A program made the translations under genes and the position numbers. From positions 1 through 64,000 of the forward strand of contig CAJUJQ010000002.1 in NCBI GenBank assembly GCA_910586575.1: DNA of 64,000 nucleotides, given 5' to 3'. Every line of letters starts with the position of its first letter. Position 1 is the stretch's first letter. The DNA comes from an uncultured Clostridia bacterium (GTDB lineage Bacteria; Bacillota; Clostridia; Oscillospirales; Butyricicoccaceae). Below are positions 32,356 to 41,262 of this stretch, piece by piece. Under the pieces are notes generated by a model, which was not told the DNA's origin, ran no database searches, and saw nothing but the letters and a program-made list of their open reading frames with translations.

Positions 32356-33294
32356 TTGAACAAAAAACCGATGGGGAGTCGTCTGGCGCAGATATTGATT
32401 GTGTTGTTTGGCATCAGCTTTTTCACCTTCGGGCTGACGTACCTGTCGCCCGGAGACCCGGCGGAAATCATGCTGACCGAATGCGGCAATGTGCCGACGC
32501 CCGAGCTGCTGGCGCAGACCCGCGCGGAGCTGGGGCTGGACAAGCCGTTCCTCGTGCAGTACGGGCGCTGGCTGAAGGGCGCGCTGACCGGGGACATGGG
32601 GCAGTCCTACTCCTTCAAAATCCCGGTGGTGGAAAAGCTGGCAAAATGCTTCTGGCCGACGCTGGAACTGGCGGCGGCTTCCCTGGTGATTATGCTGGTG
32701 GTTTCGGTTCCGCTGGGCGTGCTGTCCGCCGTGTACCAGAATAAATGGATTGACTATGCCGTGCGGGGGCTGACCTTTCTCGGTGTGTCCATCCCCAGCT
32801 TCTGGGTTGGGCTGATCCTGCTGCGCGTTTTCGGCGTGAATCTGCGGTGGGTATCGGTTTCCGGCGGCTCGACCGATTGGAGGTCGCTGATCCTTCCGGC
32901 GCTGACGCTTGCGGCCTCCATGTCCGCGAAGTATACCCGACAGGTGCGCACTGCCGTGCTCGGCGAGCTGCGGCAGGATTACGTGACCGGCGCGCGGATG
33001 CGCGGGCTGCGGGAACGGCAGATTTTATGGTTCCACGTCCTGCCGAACGCCATGCTGCCCCTTGTCACGCTGCTGGGGCTTTCGCTGGGCAGCCTGCTCG
33101 GCGGCACGGCCGTTGTCGAAATCATCTACAATTGGCCGGGGCTTGGCTCGATGGCGGTCAAGGCAATTTCCTGCCGGGATTATCCGCTGGTACAAGGCTA
33201 TGTGCTTTGGGTTGCGCTGCTGTATATGGGCATCAACCTGCTGGTTGATCTTTCATACAAGCGGCTTGACCCGCGCTTAAAGGAGGGGCTGTAA
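32356..33294 (+). CDS. Nickel/peptide-type ABC transporter permease (NikB/DppB type)
   Basis: This 312-residue membrane protein is the first permease of an oligopeptide/nickel-family importer. It begins RLAQILIVLFGISFFTFGLTYLSPGDPA, contains the DppB/NikB loop RAELGLDKPFLVQYGRWL, and has the EAA motif near YVTGARMRGLRERQILWFHVLPNA. Six membrane segments are visible. The TTG at 32356 is preceded by GGAGGTGGAG. Because it follows a cobalamin riboswitch, and no CbiMNQO or BtuFCD genes occur here, cobalt is the likeliest cargo; a corrinoid or another metal chelate remains possible. Confidence 0.88.
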   Translation: MNKKPMGSRLAQILIVLFGISFFTFGLTYLSPGDPAEIMLTECGNVPTPELLAQTRAELGLDKPFLVQYGRWLKGALTGDMGQSYSFKIPVVEKLAKCFWPTLELAAASLVIMLVVSVPLGVLSAVYQNKWIDYAVRGLTFLGVSIPSFWVGLILLRVFGVNLRWVSVSGGSTDWRSLILPALTLAASMSAKYTRQVRTAVLGELRQDYVTGARMRGLRERQILWFHVLPNAMLPLVTLLGLSLGSLLGGTAVVEIIYNWPGLGSMAVKAISCRDYPLVQGYVLWVALLYMGINLLVDLSYKRLDPRLKEGL

Positions 33295-33295
33295 A

Positions 33296-34123
33296 TTGAA
33301 CGTTTTCCAATTCCTGCGCTCGCATAAGCAGTTTACGCTTTTTCTGGCGCTGGCGCTGCTGGTTGTCGGGGTGGCAATATTTGCGCCGGTACTCGCGCCG
33401 ATGGACCCGCTGGAAGCGCATATGTCCGATTCCCTGCACGCGCCGGACAGCCGGTATTTGTGCGGCGCGGACAAGCTCGGGCGCGATGTGCTTTCCCGCG
33501 TGATTTACGGTACGCGTACCTCGCTGACCATGACGCTTTGCCTGGTTGCGGTAATTTTTGTGGCCGGCACGATGCTGGGGGTACTTGCCGGGTACTTCGG
33601 CGGCATTGTGGACGGCGTCATTATGCGGGTTGCCGACATGATGATTTCCTTTCCGGGGCTGGTGCTTGCAATCGCAATCGCTGGTCTGCTGGGACCGAAT
33701 ATGGTCAATGCGGTGATTGCGATTTCGGCGGTCAGCTGGACGAAATACGCGCGGCTTGCACGCAGCATGGTGCTGAAAATCAAGGGGAACCTTTACATCG
33801 AGGCGGCGGTCGTTACCGGTACGCGCACTCTTGATATCCTGACCCGCTATGTTGTTCCAAACCTGATTACGACCATGGTCGTCACCGCCGCGACCGATAT
33901 TGGCACCATGATGCTGGAAATCGCGGGGCTTTCGTTCCTGTGCTTCGGCGCGCAGGCCCCGACCCCGGAGTGGGGGCTGATGCTGAATGAAGGGCGTACT
34001 TATCTTGCAAAATCGCCGTGGCTGATGGTTTATCCCGGAATCGCCATTGTGATTGTCGTTGTTGTATTTAATCTGCTGGGGGACAGCATCCGTGATATCC
34101 TTGACCCTGGGCAGGAAGCTTGA
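33296..34123 (+). CDS. Nickel/peptide-type ABC transporter permease (NikC/DppC type)
   Basis: The second permease, 275 residues, shows the NikC/DppC layout: an N-terminal membrane segment (FLALALLVVGVAIFAPVLAPMDP), the conserved LCGADKLGRDVLSRVIYGTRTSL, and the EAA loop YIEAAVVTGTRTLDILTRYVVPNLI. GLSFLCFGAQAPTPEWGLMLNEGR is equally typical. The start is a TTG one base after the preceding stop, with AAAGGAGGGG upstream. It pairs with the NikB-type gene before it in a heterodimeric channel. Confidence 0.89.
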   Translation: MNVFQFLRSHKQFTLFLALALLVVGVAIFAPVLAPMDPLEAHMSDSLHAPDSRYLCGADKLGRDVLSRVIYGTRTSLTMTLCLVAVIFVAGTMLGVLAGYFGGIVDGVIMRVADMMISFPGLVLAIAIAGLLGPNMVNAVIAISAVSWTKYARLARSMVLKIKGNLYIEAAVVTGTRTLDILTRYVVPNLITTMVVTAATDIGTMMLEIAGLSFLCFGAQAPTPEWGLMLNEGRTYLAKSPWLMVYPGIAIVIVVVVFNLLGDSIRDILDPGQEA

Positions 34124-34149
34124 TTTTGATAGAAAGAAGGGTTTTCATC

Positions 34150-35715
34150 ATGAGGAGAAGTCGAAAGCTTTGCGTTTTGCTTGCCTGCGCGCTTGTAGGT
34201 TCGCTGCTGAACGGCTGCGGCGGCAATACAGACCAGCCCTCCGGCGGCGAGCTGGCCATAGGTGTAACCAGCTTCGCCGATACGCTGGAACCAACCGAGC
34301 AGTATTTCAGCTGGGTGGTTTCGCGCTATGGCGTGGGCGAGACCCTTGTCCGCTTTGACGAGGAAGGCGAGCTTGCCCCCTGCCTTGCGGAAAGCTGGGC
34401 GGTCAGTGACGACCACCTGACATGGACGTTTCAGATTCGGGAGGGCGTGAAGTTTTCCAACGGCGACATGATGACGCCCGAAATGGTGAAGTCCTCGCTG
34501 GAACGCACTTTCAACCTCAGCCCGCGCGCGGCAACCTTCTTTGAGCCGGTCGCGATGGAGGTGGACGGCCAGCAGCTGAAAATTACGACCAGCGAACCGG
34601 TTGCCATCCTGCCGGGAAGCCTTGCCGACCCGTTGTTTTTGATTGTGAATACCAGCGTGGACGACAGCATCTTCGCGATGGAAGGCCCGGTCTGCACAGG
34701 CCCCTATGCGGTCGAATCCTTTTCGCCGACGAATGCCTGTGTCGTCGTCCGCAACGAATATTACTGGGGCGGGGACGTGCCGCTCGACCGCGTAACGTTC
34801 AAGTGCGTGGACGACCAGACAACCCGTTCCATGGCGCTGCAAACCGGGGAAATCGATATCGCTTACAACCTGAAAACCGAAAATGTGGTCGAATTTGAGG
34901 GGAACCCGGATTACCGGATCCAAAAGCTGGAATCCCTGCGCTCGACCTATGCTTTCATGAACCAGAACGGCGTGCTCGGCGACCTCGCTTTGCGGCGGGC
35001 GCTTATCCGCGCGCTCGATAAGGAAACCTATTGCTCCGTCCTGCTGGAGGGCGGCGCGACCTCCGGCAAAGCCCCTGTCCCGCCTACGCTGGATTTTGGT
35101 TTTGACGAATTAAGCGACGAAAATGCCTATGACCCGGAGGGTGCGAAGGCGCTGCTTGCCAAAGCTGGTTACATCGACCTGGACGGCGATGGCTTCGTCG
35201 AGACCCCCTCCGGCGAACCGCTCGATTTGGAATTTGTCATTTACACCAGCCGTGAAGAGCTGAACGTTTACGCACAGGCGGCACAGGCGAATCTCAGGGA
35301 TGTTGGTATTCGCGTGACACTGAATACGGTCAGCTATGAAACGCTGCTCGATATGCGGGACGCGGGGACATTCGACCTGTTAATCTGGAATGTGCTGGTT
35401 GCCAATACCGGCGACCCGGAGAAATACCTGCGCGAAAACTGGTACAGCACCTCGCCCTCGAATCAGGCGGGATACAACAATCCCGAGGTGGACACGCTGC
35501 TTGACCGGCTTGCCGCCGAGTTTGACGAGGACGCGCGCCGCACACTTGTCATGCAGATCCAGCAGCATATTATGGACGACGCGGCAGCCGTATTTTTCGG
35601 CTATGAGACTACTTATCTGTTCTCAAACAGCCGTGTAACCGGCGTGCAGATGTACCCAATGGATTATTATTGGCTGACAAAAGATGTTGCACTGGCGGGG
35701 GTGCACGATGCTTAA
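34150..35715 (+). CDS. Nickel/peptide-type ABC transporter substrate-binding lipoprotein
   Basis: The 521-residue lipoprotein has a signal peptide ending LLNGC with the lipid cysteine at residue 23. The mature part is a family-5 binding protein (SBP_bac_5): GVGETLVRFDEEGELAPCLAESW, WTFQIREGVKFSNGDMMTPEMVKSSLERT, GPVCTGPYAVESF, and ALIRALDKETYC. In this family NikA binds nickel and DppA binds dipeptides; I cannot read the ligand from sequence. The riboswitch argues for cobalt. AGAAAGAAGGG precedes the ATG at 34150, so the earlier in-frame start is not used. Confidence 0.9.
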   Translation: MRRSRKLCVLLACALVGSLLNGCGGNTDQPSGGELAIGVTSFADTLEPTEQYFSWVVSRYGVGETLVRFDEEGELAPCLAESWAVSDDHLTWTFQIREGVKFSNGDMMTPEMVKSSLERTFNLSPRAATFFEPVAMEVDGQQLKITTSEPVAILPGSLADPLFLIVNTSVDDSIFAMEGPVCTGPYAVESFSPTNACVVVRNEYYWGGDVPLDRVTFKCVDDQTTRSMALQTGEIDIAYNLKTENVVEFEGNPDYRIQKLESLRSTYAFMNQNGVLGDLALRRALIRALDKETYCSVLLEGGATSGKAPVPPTLDFGFDELSDENAYDPEGAKALLAKAGYIDLDGDGFVETPSGEPLDLEFVIYTSREELNVYAQAAQANLRDVGIRVTLNTVSYETLLDMRDAGTFDLLIWNVLVANTGDPEKYLRENWYSTSPSNQAGYNNPEVDTLLDRLAAEFDEDARRTLVMQIQQHIMDDAAAVFFGYETTYLFSNSRVTGVQMYPMDYYWLTKDVALAGVHDA

Positions 35716-36493
35716 AATCAATGATTTAACCGTGCGGTACGGCGCCCAGCCGCCGGCGCTTGCCCATTTTAGCCTTTCGATGAAAAGAGGCGAAATTATC
35801 GGCGTGGTCGGCGAATCAGGCAGCGGCAAAACCACGGTAATCCGGGCGGTGCTGGGAGCGCTGCCCGGCGCGGGGCGCGTGACCAGCGGCAGCATCCGCT
35901 TCCAGGGGGAGGATTTGCTGTCAAAATCGCCCGAGGAGTGGCGGAAGCTGCGCGGCACGCGGATGTCCATGATTTTCCAGGACTGCGGCGGCACGCTCAA
36001 CCCCATCCGCAAAATCGGCAGCCAATTTGTCGAATACCTGCGTACCCATGAGATGATGGACAAGCGCGCCGCTTGGGAACGCGCGCGGCAAATGCTGGAT
36101 AAAATGCGCCTGCCGGACAGTGAAAATATCCTGAACAGCTACCCGCACCAGCTATCCGGCGGGATGCGGCAGCGGGTGGGAATCGCGATGGCAATGGCGT
36201 TCACGCCGGAGCTGCTTCTGGCGGACGAGCCAACCAGCGCGCTCGATGTGACGACACAGGCGCAGATCGTCAGGGAAATGCTGTCTCTGCGGGATTCCTG
36301 CGGGATGGGGATGATTCTTGTGACGCACAACCTCGGCGTGGCGGCGTATATGGCTGACCGGCTGATTGTCATGCGCCAGGGCAAGGTGGTGGACTGCGGC
36401 ACGCGGGCGCAGGTGCTGGGCGCGCCCAAGGACGATTATACGAAAAAGCTGCTTGCCGCAGTGCCGGAATTGGAGGGGAAACGGTTTGTCTGA
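35708..36493 (+). CDS. ABC transporter ATPase (NikD/DppD type)
   Basis: This 261-residue ATP-binding subunit has Walker A GESGSGKTTVIRAV, the Q-loop IFQDCGGTLNPIRKIG, signature LSGGMRQRVGIAMAMA, Walker B LLLADEPTSALDV and the H-loop LVTHNLGVAAYMADR. The NP-I-K-G Q-loop wording is typical of the peptide/nickel family. The ATG at 35708 overlaps the binding-protein stop. It works as one half of a heterodimeric motor with the next gene, with which it overlaps by eight bases. It lacks the usual C-terminal peptide-family extension that carries the Fe-S or zinc cysteines, while its partner has it. Confidence 0.9.
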   Translation: MLKINDLTVRYGAQPPALAHFSLSMKRGEIIGVVGESGSGKTTVIRAVLGALPGAGRVTSGSIRFQGEDLLSKSPEEWRKLRGTRMSMIFQDCGGTLNPIRKIGSQFVEYLRTHEMMDKRAAWERARQMLDKMRLPDSENILNSYPHQLSGGMRQRVGIAMAMAFTPELLLADEPTSALDVTTQAQIVREMLSLRDSCGMGMILVTHNLGVAAYMADRLIVMRQGKVVDCGTRAQVLGAPKDDYTKKLLAAVPELEGKRFV

Positions 36494-37436
36494 ACGGATT
36501 TTACAGGCGCGCGGCCTGACCAAGCAGTTCCCCGCGCCGGACGGACGGGTGCTGACCGCGTGCAATGGGATTGACCTCGATATTTGCGCGGGGCAGACGG
36601 TTGGCATTGTCGGCGAAAGCGGCTGCGGGAAATCGACGCTCGCGCGGGTGCTGACCCGCATGGAAACGTCGGACGCCGGGACGGTTACGATGCATGGGCA
36701 GGATATCCTTTCCCTGAAGGGGGAGACGCTGCGGCAGAGCCGGAAGCGGATGCAAATGGTGTTCCAGGACCCTCTGGCTTCCTTCAACCCGAAAATGCGG
36801 GTGCTGGACATCCTGACCGAGCCAATGATGAATTTCGGCCTGCTGCAAAAAAAGGAACGGCGCGCGAAAGCCGCTGAGCTGCTCTGCATGGTCGAGCTGC
36901 CGGAAACATTCATGGACCGCTACCCGCATAACATGTCCGGCGGGCAGAGGCAGCGGATTGGCATTGCGCGGGCGCTGTCGCTCGAGCCGGAAATCCTGAT
37001 TTGCGATGAGGCCACCAGCGCGCTCGATGTTTCCACACAGGCGGCCATCATCAAGCTTTTGGTGCGCCTGCAAAAAGAAAAACAGATTGGCATCCTTTTC
37101 ATCTGTCATGACATTGCGCTGATTCAGGCGTTTGCGCATCAGATTGCGGTGATGTACCTGGGGCATATCGTCGAGCTGCTCCCCGGAGAGGCGGTTGCGG
37201 GCGGCGCGCTGCACCCCTATACACAGGCGCTGTTGGGCGCGCTGTTTTCCATCCATATGGACCCCGGCCGGCCGGTTGCATGCATCCGGGGCGAGATACC
37301 CAGCCCGCTCGATTTGCCGGAGGGATGCCCCTTCCAGAACCGCTGCCCCTACTGCGCGGAACGCTGCCGCGCGGAAAAGCCGCGCCTGACCGAACGCGGG
37401 CAAGGGCACTTTGCTGCCTGCCATAGATCATTTTGA
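36486..37436 (+). CDS. ABC transporter ATPase (NikE/DppF type)
   Basis: The 316-residue partner ATPase has Walker A GESGCGKSTLARVL, Q-loop VFQDPLASFNPKMRV, signature MSGGQRQRIGIARALS, Walker B ILICDEATSALDVS and H-loop FICHDIALIQAFAH. The C-terminal 60 residues are the oligopeptide-type extension with GCPFQNRCPYCAERC, a cysteine set that binds an Fe-S cluster in some relatives. GGAGGGG precedes the TTG at 36486; the longer open frame lies in the previous gene. It is the last gene of the riboswitch-controlled unit. Confidence 0.9.
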   Translation: MSERILQARGLTKQFPAPDGRVLTACNGIDLDICAGQTVGIVGESGCGKSTLARVLTRMETSDAGTVTMHGQDILSLKGETLRQSRKRMQMVFQDPLASFNPKMRVLDILTEPMMNFGLLQKKERRAKAAELLCMVELPETFMDRYPHNMSGGQRQRIGIARALSLEPEILICDEATSALDVSTQAAIIKLLVRLQKEKQIGILFICHDIALIQAFAHQIAVMYLGHIVELLPGEAVAGGALHPYTQALLGALFSIHMDPGRPVACIRGEIPSPLDLPEGCPFQNRCPYCAERCRAEKPRLTERGQGHFAACHRSF

Positions 37437-37546
37437 ACCGTTCCTTAGATTCCCCCGTTCAGCGTGTGGGAGGGGGACGACACACGGCCTTTGGCATGAT
37501 CCTCATAAAATTGTCAATTTTCTTATAGTCCAGCCCACGATATTCC

Positions 37547-37575
37547 TATACAGGCGCGGCTCGCCCCGCTATAAT
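37547..37575 (+). promoter_or_regulatory. Promoter of the hydantoinase-like/corrinoid activator unit
   Basis: TATACA (37547-37552), a 17-base spacer and consensus TATAAT (37570-37575), about 38 bases before the start codon. No riboswitch precedes this unit. Confidence 0.55.
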
Positions 37576-37612
37576 GGAAAAGAGAAAATCAAAAGCGGGG
37601 AGACGTTTTTTT

Positions 37613-39607
37613 ATGAGAATCGCCATTGGTATTGATACGGGCGGTACGTGCACGGACGCGGTGCTGTATGACCTGGAGGAAAACCGCGTGCTTGGGCAGA
37701 ACAAAGGGCTGACCACCCATCACGATTTGTCACAGGGCATCCTCGCGGCGCTGGACGGCCTGCCCCTTGCGCTTTGCCGGCAGGCGGAAGCCGCGGGATT
37801 GTCCACCACGCTTGCGACCAACGCCTGTGTCGAAGGCAAGTTCCGTAAGACGCGGCTGCTGCTGATGGGTATCGACCGGAAGGGCGTGGAAAAGTACGGC
37901 GCGGAATACGGCTTCACCGACCCGGACGCGCTGCGCTATCTGCCCTGCCGGACAACGATTACAGGCCAGGTTTTGGAGGAGCCGGATTGGGATTTCCTGC
38001 GGGGGAACACGCGGGAGTGGTTCGCGGGCGCGGAATGCGGCGCGGTCTGCGAAATCCACGGCATGCGCAACGGCGCGGTGCTTGAGGACAAAGCGGCGCG
38101 TATCATTGAAGCGGAAACCGGCTTGCCGGTGGTCTGTGCCAGCCGGATGTTCAGCGGCCTGTCCTGCCTGGAACGGGCGGCAAGCGCGCTGCTTAACGCG
38201 GGGCTGCTGCCGGTGATGCAGGAATTTTTGTCGGCGGTGGCGGCGGCGTTCCGGGAGCGGGGGATTCGCGCGCCTATGTACATCGTCTGCTCGGACGGGC
38301 GGCGGACGGGGCTTTCCTATACCGTGGAGCATGCGGCGGAAACCCTGCTGTCGGGGCCTGCCGCGTCGGCGCTGGGCGGCGGGACGCTTACCAGGCGGGA
38401 GCGGGCAGTCGTGGTGGATATCGGCGGCACAACGACCGATATCGCGCTGATTGAGCACGGCGAACCGCTGCTTTCGGCGGAAGGTATCCGCGTCGGCCAA
38501 TGGAAAACCCAGGTGCGCGGGCTGGCGGCGGCTTCATTCGCGCTGGGCGGGGACAGCGCCGTCCGCTGGGATGAATACGGCACAATGCGCGTCGGCCCGG
38601 ACCGGGCGCGGCCGCTGTGCGTGCTTGCAAGCGAGCACCCGGAAATCCTGCCGGTGCTGCGTGAACAGGTGCGGGATGTCCCGGCGCACACCCTTCCGCT
38701 GCACGAATTCCTGACGCTGGAACGGAAGAACTGGCGCACGCTGGGGCTTGCGGCGGAGGATGCCGCGCTTTGCGAAGCCCTCGAACATGGCCCCCTGAGC
38801 TTACAGCAGGCAGCGGACGCGCTCGGCGCGGACAAGTACCTGCTGCGCACCGCGCATTTGGAAAAACAAGGTGTGATCCTGCGGGCGGGGCTGACCCCGA
38901 CCGACCTGATGCACGTGCGGAAGGACTACACGGCGTATGACCGGGAAGCGTCCATCCTGGCGCTGCGATTCGCCGCCGCGTCGCTGAAAACCACGCCGGA
39001 AGCCCTTTGCGCGCGGGTCTATGACCATATATCCCGCGAGGTATTCTGCGCGGTGCTGCGGATGCTGCTGGAGCATGAATCACCGCATTTCCGCAAAAAC
39101 GGGCTGGATGCCGGGGCGTGCGAGCTGCTCCGCCTGCAATGGGCGCAGTACCGGAACGGCGGCGCGCCGCTGCTGCGGTGCGCGCTGGGGACGCCTGCGG
39201 CGCTGGTCGGCATCGGCGGGCCGGTGCACCTGTTCCTGCCTGCGGCGGCGGAAGCGCTGGGCGCGGAATGCGTCATTCCGGCGTGTGCCCCGACGGCGAA
39301 TGCGGTGGGTGCTGCCGCCGGGCGCCTGTCGGTTATGGCCAGCGCGGAAATCCGCCCGCACGGGCTGAATCCGCTGGATGCGGAAGCCGGGGATTTTGAG
39401 GTGCTTTGTGAAGGATTGCCGCCGCGCCGCTTTGCCAGGCGGGCGGAAGCGTCCGATTGGGCGGTGGCACAGCTGCGCGGGCTTGCCGAGGCAAGGCTGC
39501 GCGAGCAGGGCGCGCCCGGTGAGGTTGTGTTTACGTTCACCGAAGAGAAAAACGAGAGCAGCGTCTGCCTTGATACCCGCCTGACGGTTACGGCGGCGAT
39601 ACGATAA
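37613..39607 (+). CDS. Hydantoinase/oxoprolinase-like ASKHA ATPase (HyuA family)
   Basis: This 664-residue protein belongs to the HyuA/oxoprolinase family, which has an actin-like ATPase core. The N-terminus has the phosphate loop IAIGIDTGGTCTDAVLYD and a second one near residue 270 (AVVVDIGGTTTDIALIEHG), with VEHAAETLLSGPAASALGGG between. In hydantoinases the family splits cyclic amides, but members beside corrinoid methyltransferases have no proven reaction. GGGGAG precedes the ATG at 37613. It leads a unit with the ferredoxin-type corrinoid activator (19 bases behind), so a joint role in ATP-driven activation of corrinoid or substrate is plausible. No HyuB partner is present. Confidence 0.8.
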   Translation: MRIAIGIDTGGTCTDAVLYDLEENRVLGQNKGLTTHHDLSQGILAALDGLPLALCRQAEAAGLSTTLATNACVEGKFRKTRLLLMGIDRKGVEKYGAEYGFTDPDALRYLPCRTTITGQVLEEPDWDFLRGNTREWFAGAECGAVCEIHGMRNGAVLEDKAARIIEAETGLPVVCASRMFSGLSCLERAASALLNAGLLPVMQEFLSAVAAAFRERGIRAPMYIVCSDGRRTGLSYTVEHAAETLLSGPAASALGGGTLTRRERAVVVDIGGTTTDIALIEHGEPLLSAEGIRVGQWKTQVRGLAAASFALGGDSAVRWDEYGTMRVGPDRARPLCVLASEHPEILPVLREQVRDVPAHTLPLHEFLTLERKNWRTLGLAAEDAALCEALEHGPLSLQQAADALGADKYLLRTAHLEKQGVILRAGLTPTDLMHVRKDYTAYDREASILALRFAAASLKTTPEALCARVYDHISREVFCAVLRMLLEHESPHFRKNGLDAGACELLRLQWAQYRNGGAPLLRCALGTPAALVGIGGPVHLFLPAAAEALGAECVIPACAPTANAVGAAAGRLSVMASAEIRPHGLNPLDAEAGDFEVLCEGLPPRRFARRAEASDWAVAQLRGLAEARLREQGAPGEVVFTFTEEKNESSVCLDTRLTVTAAIR

Positions 39608-39625
39608 GAAAGGGGTTTTGCGGTT

Positions 39626-41116
39626 ATGTGCCAGATTACGATTCAGACAGGGGAGGGAACCCGCACCGTGACCGCCGGACGGGGGCGGCTGCTGGGCGAG
39701 GTGCTCCGCGAGAACATCCCGGCGTTTGCCATGCCCTGCGCGGGCAACCATACGTGCGGCAAGTGTAAAGTGAAGGTTACGGGAGCGGTCGCAGCGCCGG
39801 ACGAGGCCGAGTTGCGGCTGCTGTCCGAAGCCGAGCGCGCGGACGGGGTGCGGCTGGCGTGCGGCTGCCGCGTGGAAGGCGGCGTGACCGTTACGCTGCG
39901 CGCGGAGGGCACTTCCAAAATTGTTTCGTGGTACGAAACGCCCGCGTTCGCGCGCACCGGCGACGGTTACGGCTTCGCGGTGGATATCGGCACTACGACA
40001 GTGGCGCTTCAACTGGTTGACCGCGCCAGCGGCAGGGTGCTCGCCGAGCGGCTTGCCGAAAACGCCCAGCGCGGTTATGGCGCAGACGTCATTTCGCGCA
40101 TGGAAGCCTGTAAGGAAAAGGGGGTTTCGGTGCTCTCCGGCCGTATCGCAAACCAGCTCGAAACCATGGCGGCGGAATGCCTGCGCGAAACCGGGATACC
40201 GGCGGTTTCCGAGTCGGTTGTCACCGGCAATTCTACAATGCTGCATATTTATGAGGGGCTGGACCCGTTTCCACTGTCGGTCTCGCCGTTCGACGTGCAG
40301 TCCTATTTCGGCTGCGTGAGCCGACGGACCTTGGCGGGCGCGCCGGTCTATTTGCCGCGCTGCATCAGCGCCTATGTCGGCGCGGATATTGTGTGCGCGG
40401 TGCTGGCGGCGGATTTGCTGAGCGGCGGGGTGCAGCTGCTTGCCGATATCGGCACAAATGGCGAAATGGTGCTTGCGCGGAACGGCAATCTGCTGTGCTG
40501 CTCGACGGCCGCAGGCCCGGCGTTTGAGGGTGCGGGGTTAAGCTGCGGTATGCCCGCCGCGCCGGGGGCTGTCCGGGCGGTGAAGCTGGAAAACGGGGCG
40601 GCTGTTTATGAGACAGTCGGCGGCCAGCCCGCGAGGGGCGTTTGCGGCTCGGGTATTCTGGACGCTCTGGCGGTGATGCTGGAAACCGGAGCCATTGACG
40701 ATTCCGGCTATCTGGAAGAAGATTGGCCGGTCGGCGGCAGCGGATTGGCCATTACACAAAAGGACGTGCGGCAGATTCAGCTGGCGAAATCGGCGGTCTG
40801 CGCGGGGCTGCTGACATTGCTGGAGGAGGAAAACACCGACGCTGGGGAGGTGCGCCGCTTTGTCATCGCGGGCGGCTTCGGCAGCACGATGGATTTCGAT
40901 TCAGGGAAGAAAATCGGGCTGTTCCCGGCGGCGCTGCGCGCGCGCACCGCGTTCATCGGCAACGGCGCGCTGGGCGGCGCTTACATGCTGCTGTTGAACC
41001 CTGCCCTCCGCGAAGAGAGCGAACGGATGGCAAGGGAGGCGGCGGAGCTGCCGCTTTCCACCAGCGCCGGTTTCATGGATGCTTATGTGGACTGTATGTC
41101 CTTTCTGGAGTTTTGA
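39626..41116 (+). CDS. Ferredoxin-ASKHA corrinoid activation protein (RACE/RamA-like, DUF4445)
   Basis: Reductive activators of corrinoid enzymes return accidentally oxidised Co(II) to Co(I) with ATP. Residues 1-95 of this 496-residue protein are a plant-type 2Fe-2S domain with cysteines 38, 44, 47 and 79 (C-x5-C-x2-C-x31-C). From residue 113 on is the ASKHA-fold DUF4445 domain: FAVDIGTTTVALQLVD, LLADIGTNGEMVLA, CSTAAGPAFEGAGLSCGMPA and FVIAGGFGSTMDF. It is shorter than the typical 600-residue activators, mainly in the linker between the two parts. Its likely client is the corrinoid protein at 10269-10904. Confidence 0.88.
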   Translation: MCQITIQTGEGTRTVTAGRGRLLGEVLRENIPAFAMPCAGNHTCGKCKVKVTGAVAAPDEAELRLLSEAERADGVRLACGCRVEGGVTVTLRAEGTSKIVSWYETPAFARTGDGYGFAVDIGTTTVALQLVDRASGRVLAERLAENAQRGYGADVISRMEACKEKGVSVLSGRIANQLETMAAECLRETGIPAVSESVVTGNSTMLHIYEGLDPFPLSVSPFDVQSYFGCVSRRTLAGAPVYLPRCISAYVGADIVCAVLAADLLSGGVQLLADIGTNGEMVLARNGNLLCCSTAAGPAFEGAGLSCGMPAAPGAVRAVKLENGAAVYETVGGQPARGVCGSGILDALAVMLETGAIDDSGYLEEDWPVGGSGLAITQKDVRQIQLAKSAVCAGLLTLLEEENTDAGEVRRFVIAGGFGSTMDFDSGKKIGLFPAALRARTAFIGNGALGGAYMLLLNPALREESERMAREAAELPLSTSAGFMDAYVDCMSFLEF

Positions 41117-41262
41117 ACAATCAGGAACAAATACTGCAAAAAAAGGATAACGCAGTGCAAGTCCCCGGACAGAGCGCCGTGCTATACTATATACAACATA
41201 CAATAGGCCCCGAAAAACAGGGTCATCGCAGAACCGGCCAAATTTCAAGGAGGAGCTTTTTT

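Noticed and set aside
37613..39607. 5-oxoprolinase or true hydantoinase subunit HyuA
   Set aside because: There is no HyuB partner and the neighbours are corrinoid proteins, so only the ATPase family, not the reaction, is claimed.
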